Assembly: GCA_932521025.1 (NCBI GenBank)
Contig: OW051468.1
Location: 4,402,064 to 4,466,063, forward strand
From: Oscheius onirici
Taxonomy: Eukaryota; Nematoda; Chromadorea; Rhabditida; Rhabditidae
DNA length: 64,000 bases
Reading direction: 5' to 3'
Shown here: positions 38,475 to 50,000 of the stretch, in pieces
Numbering within the stretch: position 1 is the first letter of the stretch
How the letters are laid out: each line of letters starts with the position of its first letter
Translations under genes and position numbers: made by a program
Notes under the pieces: model-generated
What the model was told of the DNA's origin: nothing
Seen by the model: the letters and a program-made list of their open reading frames with translations, nothing else
Databases searched by the model: none

Positions 38475-41400
38475 ATGGACATTGGCAAACATCGAGCCAA
38501 GCTACTGAAAAATGTTGCTTCTCTGCCAGGTTTGGAAGGAGAACAGTTATCACAAGTGTATTTTAAAGGTGGACGAGACCGCATGGGAGGGCCTCTCATT
38601 GTGATCGACCCTTCTCAAACCCAAGGAATTTCCGCAAAAGGTGCGTTTATAAAGCTTGTCAACAATTCGTGCAACGAGTATCTTTATACTGAAAAATTTG
38701 ATTTGTGATAGGTAGTAACGACGTGAGTCAGATCTTTTCCTCGAACCAGTTCACAAGCACTTTGAATCAGAGTCCAATCTTCGAGATTGCTTCAATTTGC
38801 GACAACTACCATCATCTTGTCAGATACAGTAAAACCTCTATTTGAAGCCCCCCCCCCTATTATAAGCCCCCCCCCCCCCAAAAATGAGGTGATTGAAAAT
38901 TTGAAGCCCTGGGGCTTCTAATAGAGGTTACATTTCAGTTGAGTCTTTTTAAATGCAAGGTTTACAACGCCATTCCATGGCTAAAGTTAGAGATATTGTG
39001 TCCTAGAACTACAGTCTTAGCTTTAGTATCCTTCCTGTGTCACTCTGTTTCAGTAACTGTCCCTGCCTCTCAAAAGAAACTTCCAAAATCGTAAGTAAAC
39101 TTCGCGCACTTGCTTATCCTGTCTCGACTTGTTAAAAACTAATTGCGCACAAAGCTCCCCACTTTAACCTCGATAAAAGCTGCAGACATACACAGATATT
39201 TGGGAGCAATTTAAAGTGGATCTCTGCAAAAACAACTTGAACTTAGACTTTAAATTGTCAGAAACGTTGGTATATAAGGAGTCTTCTCGAGAAGAGGAGC
39301 CATTCAACATCGATCGACTGCTGGGATGACGTCTGCCTACCTCGGTCTGGGAGCTGGTGCTGGAGGAGCTGGACAACAATCGGCCTACTTCGGAGTCGGA
39401 GGAACGCCTGCTGGTAGCTCTACCCCGAAGCCATCCGTCGGCCCGTCTGGAGGAGCTGGACAGCAATCGGCCTACTTCGGCGTTTCTGGTGGAGGAGGAG
39501 GAGCTGGCAACCAGTCGGCCTACTTTGGAGTCTCTGGTGGCAGTGGAGCTGCGAACCAGGCCGAATACTTCGCCGTCAATGCTCCTGCTGTTCCTTCCGG
39601 CTCGTCTACGATGACTGCTGTTAGTGGAATCCCCGGAGGACAGTCTTCTACCATGACTGCTGTCGGAGCCGCTCCAGCCGCTGGCAGATCTACCATGACT
39701 GCTGTCGGAGCCCCGACCGGATCTTCTACGATGACCGCAATCGGTGGCCTTCCTGCTGCTTCTTCCACGATGACTGCCGTCGGAGGTGCCCCGATCGGAG
39801 GATCCACCATGACCGCCGTCGGAGGAATTCCCACTGGATCTTCCACGATGACCGCCATCGGAGGAATTCCCACTGGTTCTTCCACTATGACTGCCGTCGG
39901 TGCTGCTCCTGGACGCTCGACTATGACTGCCGTTGGAGCCCCGATCCCTTCTGGTTCCTCGACTCCTGCTGCTGCCACTTCTCCCGGATCTGGTGGTGGT
40001 GGAGCTACTTCGGCCTACTTCGGCGTCACTGGTGGAGGAGGAGCTGGAAACCAGTCGTGCTACTTCAGTGCTCCTGGAACTGGCGGAACGTCTGCTCCGA
40101 AGACGTCTGGAACTGCTGCTGGTGGAATTCCCGGCCAATCCGTCTACCTGGGAACTGGATCTGGAGCTGGTGGCTGCGCTGGAGGAGGAGGAGCCCAGTC
40201 CGCCTACTTTGCCCCCAAGTAGAGTGACAATCTAATAAAGATGTGTCAAAATGTTCTTTTGTTCTCTTAGCTTTTTCTCCTTGACTTGACCCTTTTCTTG
40301 TTTCTTCTTCTGATATCTTCTTGACCCTTCCTTGGTTTCCATCTCGTCTGACCTTCATCTGAACAATCTCCCTCAGGACACCCCCTGTCCCAGCCCTCCA
40401 AAAAAACTACCAAGTCGTAAGAACACTTCGCGCACTTGCTTTTTCATGTCACAACTTGTTAAAAAACCAATTTGCACACAAAGCTCCCATCCTTATCCTC
40501 AATAAAAGCTTCAGAAACACTTGATTCGAAACATAGTCTTTCTCAGAATTGGTCGGTTGTCATAGAAAAACTGTTGCTATTGCTGAACTGTCCTGACAGA
40601 AATAACCCAGTCAATTCAGGAGCATCTACTTCCGACTTGGGAAGTCTCGTTTTTCCTTACGAAGACCTCGTCTCTCTTCTGGGATATCTGGGTCAGGTGG
40701 CGGATCGAGAAGCTGCTTCCAGAGGATTCTGTATCCTGATTGATGGACGCAAAACTCCGGTCAAATACTTGAAAACAGTCATCCGAGGATGTCAGGTAAA
40801 CAACAGTTTTTCAAATAAAAACACAAACTCAGCAAGCATTGTACAAAAAGATTCGCCTCTGTTTAATTGTCCAACCGGACAAGTTTCTGGACCAGCAGAA
40901 AATAAACATGGATCTGATTCTGGAGGGGCACGACTTCAAGACCCAGCTGATCTCAGTTCACAAGCTCTCGAAATATATCGACATTTCACAATTGCCGGAA
41001 CATTTTGGAGGAAACTACCCTTATGATCCGGAAGAATGGAGCAACAACAGAGAGGTGATTCTTTTTGAATATTGTCTAAATGTAATCTGGACAAATTTAA
41101 TGCATTGTCTATTCATTCCATTTTCAGAAGATTGAGTGCTGTCTGACCAATCTCATTTCTCGACAGAAAGAGGCTCGTCCGCTCTCAGAATCGGAAGACT
41201 GCTTGAACGAGGGCGAGTCCCTGATGGCAGAACTGACACAGAGTCCGGCCAACCATGAAAATGTGGCAGCGGCTAACACTATTCGGCAGGCCATAGAGGA
41301 AGTCAAGGTAATTTTTATTACTTCCTCTCTGACTGAATCCAGATTGCTGCCAGTCGGCCGGAACGCGAGGCTCAGGCACAGAAAGCAGCAGAAGAGAATC

Positions 41401-43947
41401 AGGAAAAGATGAAGATGATCGAAGAACACGCTGAGGGAATCAATCGGTCAGTCTACCTTCTTCTTCACAAGTTTTATATTTTAAGACTACTCGACTGGAT
41501 CGAAGGACCTGGAGAAAAATGGTTGCTGACTCTTCATGAGATTGGAGAGAGTCGAGACGAAGCCCGTCAACTAGTCAAAGAACACCAGCAGTTGGCCCAA
41601 AAGAGCAAGGTCAGTTGTGTGCAAATGTTTCGGAACACCCCGTCTCAGACTGTGTAATCTCTTGACGGGACTGCTTCCCGCTGCTTTTTATTAGCTTGTT
41701 CACTAGACTAACATTTACCTTCATTTGCAGGAATTGGTCTCCCAGAGTGAAGAACTCGCAGAATTGGCCACACGTCTTATGGCAGCTGTACCGGCTCATT
41801 CCATCACACTTAGCAAGGTCTGTTTTAGAAAATAAGTCCTAATATTTTGCGTCTCTACAACCTTTCAGAACATTTCTACCAATACGTTCTTATGAAAACT
41901 CCTATGGTTTGTTCTAAAAGTCGACGACATACAGTAACCCATTTGATTCTGTTCGAGACCACCAATTTTGGCGCGCTTTCAAAAAGTTATTAAAATTCCT
42001 TCTGCAGTTCTCACCGAAACGTTGTTTTTCTGTTTTGTTTTTATCATTTTATTTTATACCAGCAGCCTACGGTAGCTTGTGCAGCCAAACATCTATTAAA
42101 GTAAAGTAAAACGAAGTCATATTTCTCTAATTGAAAACCCCCAGTTTGAAAGCGTGCCAATATTGTTGATCTCGAACAGAATCAAATGGGTTACTGTATG
42201 TCGTCGACTTTTTGAACAAACCATAGCTTATATTTAGGCTCGCGACCAGATGCGCCTTGTCTGCCAGCAGTTCAGTAACCGAGTCGACCGTCAAATGGAA
42301 ATGGCTCATCGAAGCGAGAAGTTCCACAGTCTAATGGGAGACGTAAGTTTTACCCTCTCGCAAGATTCCAGATCCTATTTCAGCTCTCGCGAAAAACCGA
42401 TCTCCTCTTGGAAACGCTGTGCACAGACCCGAAAATCAGCGATTTGGCAGCAGCTGAGGTCGAAAGAACGTCGATTGAGGAGAAAGTGGCAGTGATGGAG
42501 AAGATCTACGAGACGGTCTGTGAGCATGGAGCTGGCTTTGTCGAAGATCTGGCTACTGGAGAGTTTAATGCCTTTGGGAAGAGGGTGAGAATGTCTAATG
42601 GGGAATCATTCTGTTCAGATAACCAGAGATTACTCACCAGGAATTGTACATATCAGAGATCAGCTGGCAGCTGCGAGAGATAGGAGGAAACGGTAAGAGT
42701 AGTAGGACTTTTTTGACAAGATTTTCCGAGATGAGACTTGACAAAAGCCAAAAACATTCTGCCAAAAGTAATATATGAAACTGACTGATTATGAGGTATT
42801 CGGACTTACTACTCATAAAGCGAGCAGTTTCTCACTGAATTCTGGTCTCTCTGAAAAGGTCTTTTCAGATGTCTTGATTTGGTAGATGTCCGACGACTAA
42901 AACTCCAACAATTCATTCAGCTGTTCACTTGTGAAGACGACGCTCATCAGGTTTCCCTATATTTCTTCTTAAATAAGCAAATAAATAGGCAATAAAATGG
43001 CTTGAGGAGCTCCACGACACATTGCTGAAAGACTATAACCAGATTGGCTGCGATGAACAGGATCTCAACGCTCTTAGGGAGGATCGAATGAAGCTCGAGG
43101 AGACTGCTAGGGTATAAATAATTTTCCCTTTTCTGAAGAACTTTTTCCAGAGCACGTACGAGTACGGAAAGCAGCTCTGTCAAGTCGGAATGGTCTTGAG
43201 GAGATCGCTGCGGATTGATCCTCAGCCACAGGGAAACATCAACAACAAATTGGAGCAGACCTGGGGCCGATTGTGTCGCGCCTTGGCTGACAATGAGACT
43301 AAACTGAACGTGACCGATGCCTTCAATTCGACCATCATTGAGGTAGATTTTTGAGGGCATATGGTTTGTTCAAAAATCATTTCGAATAGTCTTGTTTTGA
43401 TCCACTTTTGGGCTTTTTATGTGGTGAATTGACTTTAGGTTCCGTCAGTTTCAAAAAAAATAGAAACATGGATTGCAGATAAACCGACGGATAGACGAGA
43501 TGGAGAGAAGGTCAAGAGACAAACTGATCCCCGGAAGGACCAAGAGCAGTCTGATGCAGACGGAAAGAAGACGTCTGGCTGGAGACATTCAGGTCCTTAT
43601 TCTCCCTGTCCTTATTTCCATGTGCTTCAGGAATTGAGCCACATTCGGGACATGTTAGCAGCTCAGATTAACGCAAACCACAAGTGAGTTCTTCGTTTAA
43701 CAAGGAACTAAAAGAAACGCTTGCAGTGTATCAGTAGAAGCCAGACAGGCTGCCATTTCTGCTATCCGGAGGAAGGTGCGTAATCTAAGAGAATTGAAAG
43801 TCAAACAGACAAATTCAGGTCGAGGGAGTGGAAAACCGCCACCGACAAATGGAAAGTCTCTTCCTCGAGACGCCGCCTTCCTCCGAAGCCGAAGGTGTCA
43901 CTCAGAACACTCAGATTCGACTGAGCGAGACCGAAAGTTATCTCTAA
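38475..43947 (+). CDS. SESTD1: SESTD1-like SEC14 and spectrin-repeat protein
   Basis: SESTD1 binds phosphoinositides through its SEC14/CRAL-TRIO domain and links TRPC channels and Rho/Rac signalling to the cortex. Exon 1 (38475-38640) gives MDIGKHRAKLLKNVASLPGL, then RDRMGGPLIVID, like the human N-terminus. A phase-1 intron of 1,979 bases follows, and exon 2 resumes at 40620 with GASTSDLGSLVFPYEDL. The SEC14 part continues with ASRGFCILIDGRK, FLDQQKINMDLI, ISVHKLSKYIDISQLPEHFG and YPYDPEEW (human: ANKLTRYIEPCQLTEDFGG, YDHMDW). Spectrin-repeat helices follow: WIEGPGEKWLLTLHEIGES, CLDLVDVRRLKLQQFIQLF (human CEDMVDVRRLKMLQMVQLF) and STYEYGKQLCQVGMVLRRSL. The stop at 43947 is followed by AATAAA at about 44026. 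Exon 1 is split from the rest by an intron holding a MITE, two repeat copies and another gene. Confidence 0.92.
38826..38932. repeat. Small palindromic MITE-like element in SESTD1 intron 1
   Basis: The left end CAGTAAAACCTCTATTTGAA and the right end GGGGCTTCTAATAGAGGTTA are inverted copies (AACCTCTATT.GAAGCCCC). The interior holds two C-only runs (about 10 and 14 C) and a second GAAGCCC copy. The TIR resembles the CAGTrnAACCTC ends of pogo/Tc1-like DNA transposons. No coding capacity. Confidence 0.7.
38955..39225 (+). repeat. Dispersed repeat R1, short copy upstream of the SSQ-like gene
   Basis: Starts GCAAGGTTTACAACGCCATT. It shares CTTCGCGCACTTGCTT, CGACTTGTTAAAAACTAATT, GCACAAAGCTCC, CTCGATAAAAGCT and GAGCAATTTAAAGTGGA with the copies at 40375-40522 and 61121-61500. 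It ends about 45 bases before the TATA box of the SSQ-like gene. Confidence 0.8.
39271..39278 (+). promoter_or_regulatory. TATA box of the SSQ-like gene
   Basis: TATATAAG lies 55 bases before the ATG at 39326. This is the cleanest TATA motif I see in the window and suggests a strong, tissue-restricted promoter independent of the host gene SESTD1. Confidence 0.65.
39326..40222 (+). CDS. Gly/Ala/Ser-rich repeat protein resembling nematode sperm-specific family class Q (SSQ)
   Basis: An intronless 298-residue reading frame. The N-terminal 90 residues carry QSAYFGV-type repeats in Gly-rich linkers (GAGQQSAYFGVGG, AGNQSAYFGVSGG). The centre (about residues 93-210) has about ten copies of STMTAVGG or STMTAIGG joined by Pro/Gly/Ala (GIPTGSSTMTAIGG). 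The end returns to ATSAYFGVTGG, GQSVYLGTG and QSAYFAPK. There is no signal peptide or membrane segment. I recall the same MTSAYFGV start and STMTAVGGAP repeats in the C. elegans SSQ sperm proteins, whose molecular role is unclear. Identity rests on that memory, not a search. The gene lies wholly within SESTD1 intron 1, on the same strand, with its own TATA box and AATAAA (40234-40239), and repeat R1 copies on both sides. Codons are strongly biased and GC-richer than the neighbours, as in a highly expressed gene. Confidence 0.7.
   Translation: MTSAYLGLGAGAGGAGQQSAYFGVGGTPAGSSTPKPSVGPSGGAGQQSAYFGVSGGGGGAGNQSAYFGVSGGSGAANQAEYFAVNAPAVPSGSSTMTAVSGIPGGQSSTMTAVGAAPAAGRSTMTAVGAPTGSSTMTAIGGLPAASSTMTAVGGAPIGGSTMTAVGGIPTGSSTMTAIGGIPTGSSTMTAVGAAPGRSTMTAVGAPIPSGSSTPAAATSPGSGGGGATSAYFGVTGGGGAGNQSCYFSAPGTGGTSAPKTSGTAAGGIPGQSVYLGTGSGAGGCAGGGGAQSAYFAPK
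40234..40239 (+). terminator. Polyadenylation signal of the SSQ-like gene
   Basis: AATAAA begins 12 bases after the TAG stop at 40220-40222, giving a very short 3' UTR. Confidence 0.6.
40375..40522 (+). repeat. Dispersed repeat R1, partial copy downstream of the SSQ-like gene
   Basis: Contains AACTACCAAG, AACACTTCGCGCACTTGCTT, ACAACTTGTTAAAAA, GCACACAAAGCTCC and TCCTCAATAAAAGCTTCAGA, matching 61370-61480 closely and 39060-39185 more distantly. Same orientation as the upstream copy at 38955. Confidence 0.8.
41902..42227. repeat. Inverted-repeat element within a SESTD1 intron
   Basis: The left arm 41902-41993 starts CTATGGTTTGTTCTAAAAGT and the right arm 42144-42227 is its inverse, ending TTTTTGAACAAACCATAG. 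The shared core is CGACGACATACAGTAACCCA followed by TTTGATTCTGTTCGAGA. Arms are about 85-90 bp with roughly 150 bp between. It fills most of the intron at 41818-42238 and is probably a MITE. The end sequence TATGGTTTGTTC occurs once more at 43369 in a later intron. Confidence 0.85.
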
Positions 43948-44083
43948 CTTTTCGCGACTACCTCACGCTAATCAGGTTGCTCAGTATTCCGTACTCTCTC
44001 CGGTTGTACTCTTAAAAGGGCTTAAAATAAACTCTTTATTTCAATATTAGTATAAATACAGACTCGTAAAAATCTTTGCACAT

Positions 44084-47000
44084 TTAAAAGTCTAGCGTGT
44101 CGTCGGCATCGCCGCGTCGAATAGCATTCAGTGCCTCCTCGTCGTCTGAGTCCGAAAGAGCCAGGTCATTGTTAAGCTGACCGTTTGCATGCATTCGAGA
44201 GAGCAGCAAGTCCTCATCGTCGTCATCTTCCTCGTCGGAAAGAGCGAGATCCTGCTGAAGCATTTCGCCGTCCTCTTCGTCTTCTGAAAATGAAAACTCT
44301 TAAAGTTGAACTGAAGTGGCGAGTGAACTCGGTCTGAGGCTTTGCAGCCTCAGTGTTCTAATAATTAAAGCTTGCCCATCATGTCTTCCGTATCGCCTTC
44401 GGCTCCTTCCACCTCAGGCTCCATATCTTGATTCGAGTCGTCGCCTTCCATCGTCTCGACCATATCCGGCTCCACATCAAAGTCTTCTTCGTCAATTCGC
44501 GAGCCGTTGATGTTAGCTTCGAGTTCATTCAACTGAACACAGAAATTGAAAGAAAAGAGGCTTCATCTTATTCGACCAAAATCACTATAACTGCCGCATT
44601 CATTCTATTTTTGGAGGCAAACGCGTGGGTTTTTGTTTAAGTTTAATTCGAATGAGAAAAGATGAATATTTAGCCAAGATGTTACGGGGTTTGCGTGGGT
44701 GGCTACGATAGCCTTCGGACGGTTATGACGAGAATTGTCCTTACCTGGACAGCTTTCTCGGCAATAAGTTGATCGGCCGTGTCGAGAATCTCCTGCGCTT
44801 TGAGAGTATAATGCGAGCTCGGACCGTTGAAGAGAACGGAATTGTCAAAGAGAAGCTGGAGATCGTCGCGGAACTGTTGGACTGTCGTGTAGCCGTGCTC
44901 CTTGATCTTCAGATCCATCGTGCTCAAATCCATTGGTTTCGAGACCCTGTCGTAGTACAGAGGAACCTAAATTTAGCGTTTTTGGAGTGATATATGTTTT
45001 AAATTTACCTTTTTAGCATCGACCTTGGTATGGAAGGCAACAGATTTCGGAATGTTTTTGCACTTTTGAACGATTTCGGATAATATGAAGCCGAATCCGA
45101 CCCTGAAATTGTTTTACCTTTAAAATGAATGATAAAAAAACATACTTATCGTCCTCATCCAGGAGCGGATTGATCATCTTTTCGAGACGAATAAACTGAT
45201 GATCTTTTTCGACAATTTTCTTTCCGGCCAACTCGAACATTTGCAGGGCACATTGGGTAATAATGTGATTGTCGCCGTTGTAGATACGCGAATTGTCGAA
45301 CATTTTCTTGATATCCTTAACTCAATTGTTTTTAGATCAAATTAAGAAAACGTACCATGAGGAAGTCCTTCCTCAGAGCATAGTCTCCGGCAATGATCTT
45401 GTTCTTCACTTTCTGCAAATCCATAGGATCCTTGATGATGGTGTAGTAGTCCTTGACTTGCTTGGCATTGACCGGGAAGAGCAGATGTTCCGAGCCGCCG
45501 ATCGTCTTCAGTTCTGTGACAATATCCATCAGAAGACTGCCCATTGTGACCTGAATTTAACATTTTTAACTTTTCAAGAGAAAAGGCACCTTTGGATCAG
45601 TTCTGGCTCTTTGGATGCTTCTGGCCGGTCCGGCAAGATAATCTTCTTCCAGGGTCGAGACACGACGACGGGCTGAATTGGCTCCCATCGGCGGACGGCC
45701 ACGTACTGTAAATTCAGTCTTTGCTTTGTCACTATATAACGGGGAAATTGAATAAAATTGATAAGAAATACCTGGAGTACTGGGTTCTCCTTCGTCATCC
45801 AACTCCATTCTCATCAGGCTCGTTTCGGGAGCGTCGGAGAACGATTCGTCGCGATTACGATCCGGGGCGAGAATTCTATAAACACACCTTTTTATAAATA
45901 AAAATGCTCACTTTATAGCCGGTCGCTTCTTGTCCTGAATGCTCGAAAGGAACTTTTTGCTAATCTTGAGCTTGGTTCCCTCGACGACAGCCACTTCGGT
46001 CGACATCATGCTGTTCTCGTCGTCTGTGGCTCCACTCTTCGTCGGCGTATCCGTGGCATTTTGCTTGTACAGCGGACAGTACTTGTTCGTCTTCATGTGT
46101 CCCGTTCCGCCACAGGCGCTGCATTTCATCTTCAAGAGACTCGGTTTGATCGGCACCGGCTTCTTTTCCGGCTTCGGAGCAGCTGTCCTCTGCTTCTGCT
46201 CGTTCTTCTTCAGGCGTCTCAGCTGATCCTGAATCCTTCGCTTTTCTTTCCTTCGCTCCTCCTTGTACTGTTCGTCCATTTGAGCATAGACTTGGATGAA
46301 GGTATCGTCTCTCGTCGTCCTGATTCTCGTATAGCCTTCAATCAGCTGAGGACGCGTCACAACTTCTACTCGAGTCTAAAACTAAGTTTTTGATTTACAA
46401 TACTATAGCTCGTTTTAACCATCATATAAAAAACCAGCAACTTATCAGTCAAACAATGTTCTGGTAAGTCTTTCTTTTTCAACTTTGGAAAACATCGAGA
46501 AACCGAAAAAATATCAGTTTCATTTTTAAGGTACTCCTGTTTGCGGAGTTTCTTGGGACAAATAATGGGCTTCACACCAACCGATGTAGTTCCATCGCTA
46601 TTCTTGAAAGTCCTGTAGATTTTTAGCTTCTGATTGGCAGTGATTCCGGAAACTTTGGCAGCAGCACTCGATATATCCTCGCCGATTTTTGACACATCTA
46701 AATTAGATGACCCTAATGATGCAAAAAAATAAAGATCTCACTTTTCTTTTCCTCTGCACTGACTTCCTTCTTTTCCGACTTGGTCGCATCACCATGAATC
46801 ATTCGAGCGAGCTCTTTGCGTTCCTTTTCCTCGTCCTCATATTCGATCCTCGCCTTTTCCGACATCGAAATCTGCTTCTTTCCCTTGTTCTGCGACAGAA
46901 TGCTCTCGAGACGATTCGCAAGATCTTCGTTGTCCGAGTCTTCGCCCGAACTTCCTTCGTCCGTTGATAAAAGTTCCGGATTGGCCAGAGTTCTTAATTC

Positions 47001-50000
47001 ATAGCTTTTTTAACGTTAGACGTAAACAAACTGGTTCTGGAGATCAAAGATGTACTGGCAGTGCTTCTTGTACTTTTCCTGCATATCGGCAAAGTTGAAG
47101 CGAATGTTACCACGGGCGAATCGCGCCATTCCGGCCATATTTTCGTTTCCTGCGTCTCCTTTCGCCTTGGCTGCCTGGGTCGACAATGTTCGAATAACGT
47201 CAATGATCTCCCAGCGCGAAAGAGCGTTAATTTCCTCCTCGCGGACTCCATAATCACGACAAATCTCCTTGGCTTCTTTCAGCGGCAGTTTACGCAAATC
47301 GGCATTCGTTCCAGTGACGAGACGTTTCGGAGCGGCTGGGATATCTTCCTATGACGGGAAAATATTGAAATTTCGACGGAAGTCAACCTACTTTTTGCGG
47401 TTTTTGTGAAATTCTGACGTAACTGAATCCTTGTCTACAGCCAGTCGGATCGGCTATACCGGACTGATCCAGAAGACATTTGCCTCTCATCGAGGACAGG
47501 AAAGCACGGGTTGTGTTCCACGGAGCGCATTTTATCTTAAATAAAGAGTGTTTGGGAGAAATACACTGTGAAGTAGGATAAATTAGACTTTTAAAATGTT
47601 GGTGTGAGACTCGTGACGACAATTGATGCCCGTAAAATACCCATACTTTTGCAACGGGTCTCGCACCAATCTTTTAAAAGAGCCGCTAAAAAGACTCTCA
47701 CCTCGTCCTCGATGGTAACACCGTCATCGTCATCAGCCTCATCATTTTCCGGTGCGAAGAAATAGCGTTCTCCGTAGCCGGCATCCTTCAGTCGTTGTTC
47801 AGCTGCCATCATACTGTACTGGGCACAGCACATTTCCGGCGTGACCATGGCCAAAACTTCTTCCTTCGACGGCAGACGGAATTCCGGTCGCAGAACCCAA
47901 TAGTTTTGATCAGGACCGGTGCCGAGTCTCTTGAAATCGGAGCACATCTTCAGACGCTTTCGGACACTGCTCTCGGCATAATGCGGAAATGCCGACTTGA
48001 TATCTTCCATTTTCAGACGACGAGGACGATGATCGCTGGCGTAGAAGAGACGGTAAATGAAGGCCTAAAAGTATGTCTTTTTACCATAAAAGGGACTTTT
48101 TACCAATAGAAAGTCGCGGACAAATGCCGTCGCTCGCTTGGAATTTGGTGAGGGAACTTCGTAGAGAGGGCATTCCTGGCCTACAAGAAAGATTGGAGGA
48201 CATTTGCGCAAAAACCAGAAGCCTTTGTAGCGGATCAGAAGAAAATCGTTGTTGTTTGTTCGGTGCTGATAGATCGGAGCTCTGTAAGAAAGCGATTAGT
48301 TTGGAACAGAGTAAATTATATATATATATATGAACCAGAATAGAAAAAAACGAACCGATAAAGATTGTTTTCGATCGACTGAAGAGCCTGTCCTGGTTGT
48401 AGCTGTCCAAGGAAGGGAACATTGTGCGAGAAGGCCATGTCTCCGTACTCGAAATCCGGATCAGCGTCTTTTCCAGCTCTCTGAACTTTTTTGTTTGGAC
48501 ATTAAAAACAATAAAAACTGACTCGTTTGTAGTAGTTTTTAATCTTGCTGGCCATTCCGGGCTGACTCATCAGCGGTGGATGTTCCTCGCTGTACTCGAA
48601 TAGAAGAAGATCGCTGTCTCTGGCGGACAAATCGGCAACATCTCGCATATAGAAAATGTCTCCACCGCCTTCTGCCTGCTTCAAACTCTCTCGCATCTGC
48701 GCCATCTTTTTGATCTCTCGACCACAAGACTGGGCCAGGATTTCGCGATTGAAATGACGGAACATTCGCTTGAAGAGCGGTAGTCGGTGCCAATGTCTCA
48801 ACTTGTATGGATTCAAATTGGTCGGGAAGAAGGTTCTGTGGATATTTTGAGCGGGAATAGAGTGCTGAATCAGCATGTTGTTGCCAGCAGCTCCGGACCT
48901 AAGGTTTGTGTTTAAAATGACTTAAGATTTAAAAATACTTGCTAGCCTGCTTGGATAGATAGTAATCGTCATTGCTGAGATTGAAGGGATCTTTGTCCGT
49001 CATTTGGGCCTGCGCCGATTCCATCTGCTCTTCTTCTTCCTGTTTTTGACGTTGTTGAACCTGTCCCAGGATCATTTTCGACTTTTTCGTGAACTGGTGC
49101 TCTTTTCGATCAAATTTTCCGCCATGATGGCCATCGTCGTCCATTTTACGGTCATCGGGCATGCCGAAAATGAGCGGATCGTCATAAAAGTCCAAAGTCA
49201 GAACTTTCGGCTCTAAAACTGATTTCTAAAAGATCTAGACAATGAGACAAACCGGGAATTTTGGTCATAGCCTGCGAGTCCCAGATGATATCGTCTTCCC
49301 ATTGTGTATTCGACAACTCGTGGTTTTCCAACGGGAAGATGGAATGCGTAGCGGTTGGCTCAATGGGGATATCGGCTTCCGGATGAGCCATCACGGCCAT
49401 CGTCCCTCGAGCACGGAACTGCTGCTCAAACGTGCGACTTCTCACTGAAATTCAGATTTTGTAAAATACCACACTGAAAGAGTAACAGATTATCACACCG
49501 TTGTGACCAGTTCATTTACCATTTTCATTTTCTATGAAGCTGTATTTTGAGGGAATGGGCAGAGCTTGATAAAGATTACAAAAACCCACTCTGATGAAGA
49601 TACGACTCGTAAGTCCTCGTCGTTTGTGTCGGAATCCATCCGCAAGACGGCTGTTTGCCGCTTTTAACTTCTTCAAGTACCTACAATTGAGATTTTAACC
49701 AAAAAGAAAAACCTAATAACCTGTTCTCTGATATCTTCTCCGTCGTAGATGATGTCATCTTCCCATCGAATCAGATTGACCGGCAAGAAGCGTTCTTCAT
49801 CCGCTTCCTCCTTGATCTGCGGAATTGGTTTTGAATTTTCTGCCTTCATCTTGAACCCGTAGTCGAAATGACCGACTGTAGCCGGGACGTTCATCTTGTC
49901 ATACCACATCTTTGCCGGTCCGTTGCGCCATGGTGGAATAAAATCCGACGAAAAGTCGTCCTCTTGTTTTATCTGTTTCTCTTTCGCGCCCTCGCCCGTT

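Noticed and set aside
39164..40138. 324-residue minus-strand open frame rich in Ser, Arg and Gly
   Set aside because: It is the antisense shadow of the SSQ-like repeat array. The plus-strand frame has a TATA box, ATG, polyA signal and sensible peptide repeats.
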